A stretch of DNA of 64,000 bases from assembly GCA_017656235.1 (NCBI GenBank), contig JACDOF010000011.1:1-64000 (forward strand), in the 5' to 3' direction. This document shows, piece after piece, positions 59,326 through 64,000 of the stretch (positions within the stretch are counted from its first letter, which is position 1; each line of letters opens with the position of its first letter). Both the position numbers and the translations under genes were made by a program. The stretch is from Brevibacillus sp. GTDB taxonomy: Bacteria; Bacillota; Bacilli; Brevibacillales; Brevibacillaceae. The notes under the pieces were generated by a model. That model was not told where the DNA came from. It searched no databases and worked only from the letters and a program-made list of their open reading frames with translations.

Positions 59326-60798
59326 GTGGAACGAGGAGCTGCTTTTTGGAACAGACAGCGGCGTGCGCCGCTGTACGAAGCGCTGATAAACCATGCCCGA
59401 CGGCGGCCGCATCCTTTTCACGTGCCCGGTCACAAGATGGGACGCAGCTTTGATCAGGAGGGCAAAGACCTGTTTCAGTCACTGCTGGCGATCGATCTGA
59501 CAGAGATCTCCGGACTGGATGATCTGCATCAGCCCGAGGGTGTCATCGCTGAGGCACAAGCATTGGCCGCTGAAGCATTTGGGGCAGAAGAGACGCGCTT
59601 TCTCGTCGGTGGGACGACCGCGGGGAACCTTGCTTTGGTGCTGGCCGTTTGCCGTCCGGGTGAGAAGATTATCGTCCAGCGCAACTGTCACAAGTCGGTT
59701 TATCACGGCATCATGCTGGCGAGAGCCGTACCGGTGTTCGTCGTTCCGGCCATTGATCCGGTGACGGGTGTGGCGGCAGGACTGCGGCGGGAGGATGTGG
59801 AGCGGGCGCTGAACCTTCATCCGGACGCGAAGGCCGTATTTCTGACGAATCCCACCTACTACGGAATGGGCATTGATCTGGCCAAGATGGCGGCGGTTGT
59901 ACACCGCTTCGGGATTCCCCTGCTGGTAGATGAAGCACACGGCAGTCACTACGGCTTTCACCCTGAACTGCCGCAATCGGCGATGCGCTGCGGTGCGGAC
60001 GCTTCTGTACAGTCCACACACAAGACGGGAGTGGCCATGACGATGTGCGCGATGCTGCACCTGAAGGGTGAACGAATCGATCGCAGCCGCCTCTATCAGG
60101 CACTCGGCATGATTCAGTCTTCGAGTCCCTCTTATCCGCTGATGGCTTCACTAGATTTGGCCCGCAGACATATGCTGACAGAGGGGACGCAAGAACTGGA
60201 GCGGGTTCTTGCGCTCATGAAACGATTGCGCGAGCGGATTGCGACCTTGCCTTGGCTGCTTTTTCCGGAACTTGCGGAAAACAGTGTCTACACGACACTG
60301 GACCCGCTCAAACTGATGCTTTGCCTGCGGACGTCTTCGCTGTCCGGATTTGAATTAAAGCAGGTGCTGGAACGGCACGACATTTATCCCGAATTGGCCG
60401 CACCCGATCACGTGTTGCTGGCTTCTTCGACAGGAACTTGTCCCGAGGACGTCGAAAGAGTATGGCAAGTACTTGAGCGTTTGGCTCCGCCGTCTGCAGG
60501 AAGTGCCAATCTGCTTGCCCGGACCGGGGCCGTACTCTCTTCCTCCTTTGTGCGGGAGCAGGTGATGGCCATGCACGAAGCACTCGCGTCCCGCAGGATC
60601 GCCGTCCCGCTGGAGGAGGCGGAAGGCCGCATTGCCGCCGAGATGGTCATTCCCTACCCGCCGGGCATACCGCTGCTGGTACCGGGTGAACGGATTGATG
60701 CGCAGGTGCTGCAGCGTCTTGTCTTTATGCGAGATCAAAAGCTGCACGCACACGGGGTTCACGACCCGGACCTGGCAACCATTCAGATTGTCACTTGA
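59326..60798 (+). CDS. yaaO: Orn/Lys/Arg decarboxylase-family protein (YaaO-like)
   Basis: A 490-residue fold-type I PLP enzyme. HPFHVPGHKMGRSF (29-42) and DLTEISGLDDLHQPEGVI are decarboxylase family signatures. The cofactor lysine is Lys233 (QSTHKTGVAMT), with Asp202 and His205 in LLVDEAHGSHYG. A C-terminal OKR domain follows (PPGIPLLVPGE). The likely reaction is lysine or arginine decarboxylation to a polyamine; substrate is not settled by sequence. The GTG at 59326 is the best in-frame start. tmk follows 13 bp later. Confidence 0.88.
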   Translation: MERGAAFWNRQRRAPLYEALINHARRRPHPFHVPGHKMGRSFDQEGKDLFQSLLAIDLTEISGLDDLHQPEGVIAEAQALAAEAFGAEETRFLVGGTTAGNLALVLAVCRPGEKIIVQRNCHKSVYHGIMLARAVPVFVVPAIDPVTGVAAGLRREDVERALNLHPDAKAVFLTNPTYYGMGIDLAKMAAVVHRFGIPLLVDEAHGSHYGFHPELPQSAMRCGADASVQSTHKTGVAMTMCAMLHLKGERIDRSRLYQALGMIQSSSPSYPLMASLDLARRHMLTEGTQELERVLALMKRLRERIATLPWLLFPELAENSVYTTLDPLKLMLCLRTSSLSGFELKQVLERHDIYPELAAPDHVLLASSTGTCPEDVERVWQVLERLAPPSAGSANLLARTGAVLSSSFVREQVMAMHEALASRRIAVPLEEAEGRIAAEMVIPYPPGIPLLVPGERIDAQVLQRLVFMRDQKLHAHGVHDPDLATIQIVT

Positions 60799-60811
60799 GG
60801 AGGTACCTTTT

Positions 60812-61465
60812 TTGACCGGTTTGTTTATCACCTTTGAAGGACCAGACGGAGCAGGTAAAACGACACAGGTGGAGGCTTTTTCCCGGACGCTGCGGCAAAA
60901 AGGGTACGATGTACTGGTAACCCGTGAACCTGGCGGAACCCCCATCAGTGATAAAATCAGGGCCCTGTTGCTTGATCCCGCCCACACCGAGATGGCCCAT
61001 GCGACGGAAGTGCTGCTCTACGCTGCTTCTCGGGCGCAGCATGTGCAGCAGACGGTCATTCCCGCCCTGAAAAGGGGCAAAATCGTCATCTGCGACCGTT
61101 TCGTTGACGCCAGCATCGCTTATCAGGGATACGGCCTGGAGCTGCCGCTTGAGACAGTTGTGGAGATTAATCGGTTTGCCACAGCGGGACTTGTCCCGGA
61201 TCGGACGTATTTGCTTGACATTCCGGTTTCCCGGGGGCGGGTGCGCCTGGGACAGCGGGACGGGCTGGATCGAATTGAACAAAAGGGTGAACATTATCAC
61301 ACGCGTGTTCGCAACGGTTTTTTGGAGATCGCGCGCCAGCAGCCAGAGAGAGTTCGGCTGATTGACGCCGATCGTTCCATAGATGAAGTACATGAGGAAA
61401 TCGTGGCAGATTTTTTGGCGTGGCAGAGTGCAAATCCAATCAGGAGAAAGGGTGAGATAGGATGA
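60812..61465 (+). CDS. tmk: Thymidylate kinase
   Basis: A 217-residue kinase making dTDP from dTMP. The P-loop is EGPDGAGKTTQ (9-19), the DRF motif is VICDRFVDASIAYQGYG, and a TREPGGTPISDKIR loop binds dTMP. The start is TTG 60812, with GAGGAGG upstream; the longer ORF reads back into yaaO. Its stop overlaps the darA ATG by 4 bp. Confidence 0.97.
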   Translation: MTGLFITFEGPDGAGKTTQVEAFSRTLRQKGYDVLVTREPGGTPISDKIRALLLDPAHTEMAHATEVLLYAASRAQHVQQTVIPALKRGKIVICDRFVDASIAYQGYGLELPLETVVEINRFATAGLVPDRTYLLDIPVSRGRVRLGQRDGLDRIEQKGEHYHTRVRNGFLEIARQQPERVRLIDADRSIDEVHEEIVADFLAWQSANPIRRKGEIG

Positions 61466-61791
61466 AAATGATTGTCGCGGTGGTGCAGGACAAAGACAGC
61501 GGCCGGCTGTCGCAAGCATTGGTCAAAAAAGGGTTTCGGGCAACCAAGCTGGCCAGTACCGGCGGTTTTCTCCGGGCGGGAAACACCACTTTTTTGGTCG
61601 GGACTGCGGATGAACAGGTGCCCGAGGTGCTGGACATCATCAGCCAAAGCTGCAAGTCGCGCAAACAGATGGTCACACCCGTATCTCCTCTCGGCAGTGC
61701 GGTGGATTCGTTCCTGCCCTACCCGGTAGAGGTACAGGTAGGCGGTGCTGCCGTATTTGTATTGGATGTGGAACAGTTTCATTCCTACTAG
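61462..61791 (+). CDS. darA: Cyclic-di-AMP receptor DarA (YaaQ/PstA)
   Basis: A 109-residue PII-like trimeric protein that binds c-di-AMP. MKMIVAVVQDKDSGRLSQALVKKGFRATKLASTGGFLRAGNTTFLVG holds the binding loop, followed by the DIISQSCKSRKQM and VQVGGAAVFVLDVEQF strands. It sits between tmk and yaaR as in B. subtilis, with ATGA overlap. No enzyme activity is expected. Confidence 0.96.
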   Translation: MKMIVAVVQDKDSGRLSQALVKKGFRATKLASTGGFLRAGNTTFLVGTADEQVPEVLDIISQSCKSRKQMVTPVSPLGSAVDSFLPYPVEVQVGGAAVFVLDVEQFHSY

Positions 61792-61814
61792 GTGGACGGG
61801 ACAGGGGGATTCAC

Positions 61815-62261
61815 ATGAAAATCGGTGAACGGTTACGACCGGCGTTTGACCCGTTAAGAGGAGCGGACGCCCGCAAGGCTCCGCAGGTGGACAAACTCTC
61901 ATTTGGAGAGATTGTCAAAAATGAAAGTCAGCGACTGTCAGAGGAACGGCTGACGCAGCTGCTGCAGGAAATCGATAAACAGGCCCAATTGCTGGCCCGC
62001 TCCCGGTCCGTGCGCGATTATTATCTGTATAAAAACCTGGTCAAGCGATTTATGGAAGAAGCGGTGAAGTACGGGGTGGCGCTGGAGGACCGCCGCGGCA
62101 TCAATCGCCGGGGCAGAAGCCGGCTGTACAAGATCATCAAGCAGGTGGACGAGCAGCTTCTCAAACTGGCCGACGAGCTGATTGAAGAGCAGAGTGCGAC
62201 CATCGACCTGCTGGCCCGCATCGGGGAAATCCGCGGACTGTTGATCAACCTCTACTTTTAG
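61815..62261 (+). CDS. yaaR: YaaR family protein (DUF327)
   Basis: A 148-residue, mostly helical, basic DUF327 protein. SFGEIVKNESQRLSEERLTQLLQEIDKQAQLLARSRSVRDYYLYKNLVKRFMEEAVKYG matches the family. The C-terminal SRLYKIIKQVDEQLLKLADELIEEQ region is coiled-coil-like. Function unknown, conserved in position between darA and holB. Confidence 0.92.
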   Translation: MKIGERLRPAFDPLRGADARKAPQVDKLSFGEIVKNESQRLSEERLTQLLQEIDKQAQLLARSRSVRDYYLYKNLVKRFMEEAVKYGVALEDRRGINRRGRSRLYKIIKQVDEQLLKLADELIEEQSATIDLLARIGEIRGLLINLYF

Positions 62262-62270
62262 GTGACGCGT

Positions 62271-63263
62271 ATGACATGGAGTGAAATCACCGAACAACCA
62301 CGCGTCACCAAGCTGCTGGCGGCCAGTCTCAAAAACGATCGGTTGGCCCACGCCTACCTGTTTACCGGCCCGCGGGGGACGGGCAAGAAGCGCATCGCAC
62401 TGCACCTGGCGAAGGCACTTTTCTGCCGCGAGTACCCTTGTGACGCGTGTGGTCGGTGCGTCAACTGCCAGCGGATTGCGGCCGGCAATCACCCGGATGT
62501 GTACGTGATTGCGCCCGACGGTGCCTCGATCAAGATCGATCAGATCAGGACGCTGCAAAAAGAGATGGCGATGCGTTCCATGGAATCCGTGCACAAGGTG
62601 TATGTGATCGAGCACGTAGACAAAATGACCGTCCAGGCGGCCAACAGCTTGTTGAAGTTCCTCGAAGAGCCACCCAAAGGAGTGGTTGCTGTCCTGCTGA
62701 CGGAAAACAGCCACGCACTGCTCCCTACCATACTGTCCCGCTGCCAGATTATCCCGTTTTCCCCGCTTCCTGCTGAGGTCCTGGCTGCCCGCCTGACTGA
62801 CGAAGGGATCCCGGCAGGTTTGGCCCATTTGGCCTGCCAGATTACAACACATTTGGACGAAGCGCGGGAAATGAGCCAGTCAGATTGGTTTGCACAGCTC
62901 CGAAACGAAGTGATACAATTGGTGCAGGACCTCAAACAACGCGGCTCGTACGCGCTGTATTCGATACAGGAACTGTTCAACAAGAATGAAAGACTGAAAG
63001 AGGAACTGCCACTTTTTCTGGATATGCTCATCCTATGGCTGCGCGACGTTCTCCATGTCCAGGCAGGCCGACGCGCGCAGTTGACATACAGGGATCAACA
63101 AGATTTGCTGGAGCGTCAGGCTTATGTTTGGACCCAGGCGGAACTGATACAGGGGATCGGACTAGCCATGGATACGAGAAATCGGATAGAGCGTAACGCT
63201 AATCCGCAGTTGGCGTTGGAACGGCTGGTTCTTCGACTCCAGGGGGGATATACCTTTGTATGA
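62271..63263 (+). CDS. holB: DNA polymerase III subunit delta'
   Basis: A 330-residue clamp-loader subunit. GPRGTGKKRIALHLAKALFC holds the P-loop, CDACGRCVNCQRI the zinc module, and VQAANSLLKFLEEPP and LPTILSRCQIIPF the sensor/SRC region. The start is ATG 62271, with AGGTGA upstream; the GTG at 62262 would overlap the ribosome site. Confidence 0.96.
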   Translation: MTWSEITEQPRVTKLLAASLKNDRLAHAYLFTGPRGTGKKRIALHLAKALFCREYPCDACGRCVNCQRIAAGNHPDVYVIAPDGASIKIDQIRTLQKEMAMRSMESVHKVYVIEHVDKMTVQAANSLLKFLEEPPKGVVAVLLTENSHALLPTILSRCQIIPFSPLPAEVLAARLTDEGIPAGLAHLACQITTHLDEAREMSQSDWFAQLRNEVIQLVQDLKQRGSYALYSIQELFNKNERLKEELPLFLDMLILWLRDVLHVQAGRRAQLTYRDQQDLLERQAYVWTQAELIQGIGLAMDTRNRIERNANPQLALERLVLRLQGGYTFV

Positions 63264-64000
63264 AGTGGTAGGTGTTCGCTTTAAGAAAGCAGGGAAGATC
63301 TATTACTTCGATCCGGCTGGGCTGCCTGTAGAGAAAGATTGTCACGTCATAGTGGAAACAGCCCGCGGGATTGAGTATGGCAAAGTGGTCATCGGCAGAA
63401 AACTGGTGAACGAGACAGATGTCGTTCTCCCGCTGAAAAAAGTCATCCGCGTGGCGAACGAAGACGATGCCAGGCAGGTTGAAGACAACAAACAGGCGGC
63501 AAAGAACGCGTTTAAAATCTGCCAGACCAAGATACAAGAGCACAATCTGGAAATGAAGCTGATCGATGTGGAGTACACCTTTGACCGGAACAAGATCATC
63601 TTTTACTTTACCGCCGATGGTCGGGTCGATTTCCGGGAACTGGTCAAAGATCTGGCTTCCGTGTTTCGCACGCGTATTGAGCTTCGCCAGATCGGCGTAC
63701 GGGATGAAGCCAAGATGTTGGGTGGAATTGGCCCGTGCGGTCGGCTCCTCTGCTGCTCCACATTTCTCGGTGACTTTGAACCAGTCTCGATCAAGATGGC
63801 CAAGGATCAGAGCTTGTCTCTCAACCCCGCCAAGATTTCCGGGCTGTGCGGCCGATTGATGTGTTGCCTCAAGTACGAGAACGACAACTATGAAAGCGCA
63901 AAAGAAGAGCTTCCTGACATCGGAACCTACGTCATGACACAAATGGGTTCAGGCCGGGTGGTCAGCGTCAACCTGCTCGACCGTCTGGTTCAGGTGGAAC
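63256..64000 (+). CDS. ricT: RicT/YaaT (PSP1 domain), truncated by the window end
   Basis: A partial gene: at least 248 codons, with no stop before the edge. It begins at a TTG (63256) with GGGGGG upstream and overlaps the holB stop. LYEVVGVRFKKAGKIYYFDPAG is the YaaT start. The PSP1 domain has the cysteines GPCGRLLCCSTFLG and GLCGRLMCCLKYEN, which in the Ric complex bind 4Fe-4S clusters. The Y-complex partners with RicA/RicF to guide RNase Y maturation and affects sporulation and competence. Confidence 0.95.
   Translation, partial: MYEVVGVRFKKAGKIYYFDPAGLPVEKDCHVIVETARGIEYGKVVIGRKLVNETDVVLPLKKVIRVANEDDARQVEDNKQAAKNAFKICQTKIQEHNLEMKLIDVEYTFDRNKIIFYFTADGRVDFRELVKDLASVFRTRIELRQIGVRDEAKMLGGIGPCGRLLCCSTFLGDFEPVSIKMAKDQSLSLNPAKISGLCGRLMCCLKYENDNYESAKEELPDIGTYVMTQMGSGRVVSVNLLDRLVQVE

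Overview
The window is chromosomal DNA around the replication origin of an endospore-forming, Gram-positive Bacillales bacterium. Gene order (noc-rsmG-mnmG-mnmE-jag-yidC-rnpA-rpmH-oriC-dnaA-dnaN-yaaA-recF-remB-gyrB-gyrA, then guaB-dacA-pdxST-serS, tadA, scRNA, dnaX-ebfC-recR, yaaL-bofA, and tmk-darA-yaaR-holB-ricT) is that of Bacillus subtilis and its relatives. The large SRP RNA, T-box leader, parS sites and sporulation genes (yyaC, bofA, gin, a YjcZ-like peptide) agree. The moderately high GC, the HD-GYP gene after gyrA and the YaaC family gene suggest a Brevibacillus/Paenibacillaceae-type genome; the genus is an inference.

Layout. From 1 to 15.3 kb almost everything reads leftward, with the left replication fork: DUF3343-MscS-DUF951, soj-spo0J with an aminotransferase, noc, mgtC, rsmG, mnmG, mnmE, then jag-yidC-yidD-rnpA-rpmH. 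oriC is bipartite. A DnaA-box cluster lies before dnaA (about 15488-15851). A second lies between dnaA and dnaN (about 17312-17410), with strong boxes, a DnaA-trio-like tract and an AT-rich unwinding element. Most genes to the right read rightward: replication and gyrase genes, an HD-GYP protein, a lipoprotein, guaB, dacA, pdxST and T-box-controlled serS.

From 35 to 45 kb a glyoxylate-metabolism block interrupts the conserved serS-tadA-scRNA order. It contains isocitrate lyase, malate synthase and a glycolate oxidase operon in the order E-F-D, plus a 38-codon ORF resembling the start of malic enzyme. Two tRNA genes (Arg-CCT, Ser-CGA) lie among them. From 45.8 to 47.1 kb are the scRNA and an 860-bp non-coding tract carrying two nearly identical copies of a 251-bp element. 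A PAS-PAS histidine kinase precedes dnaX.

From 53.8 to 59.0 kb, between bofA and gin, five tightly packed genes encode a sugar-nucleotide epimerase, a YbhN-like membrane flippase-type protein, a membrane-anchored alkaline-phosphatase-superfamily enzyme, a DPM1-like glycosyltransferase and a protein resembling a UDP-glucose dehydrogenase that has lost its NAD-binding motif and catalytic cysteine. This looks like an uncharacterised surface glycoconjugate or glycolipid pathway and is the best candidate for a new system here. The window ends inside ricT. Several start codons are TTG or GTG, chosen from Shine-Dalgarno spacing and family N-termini.
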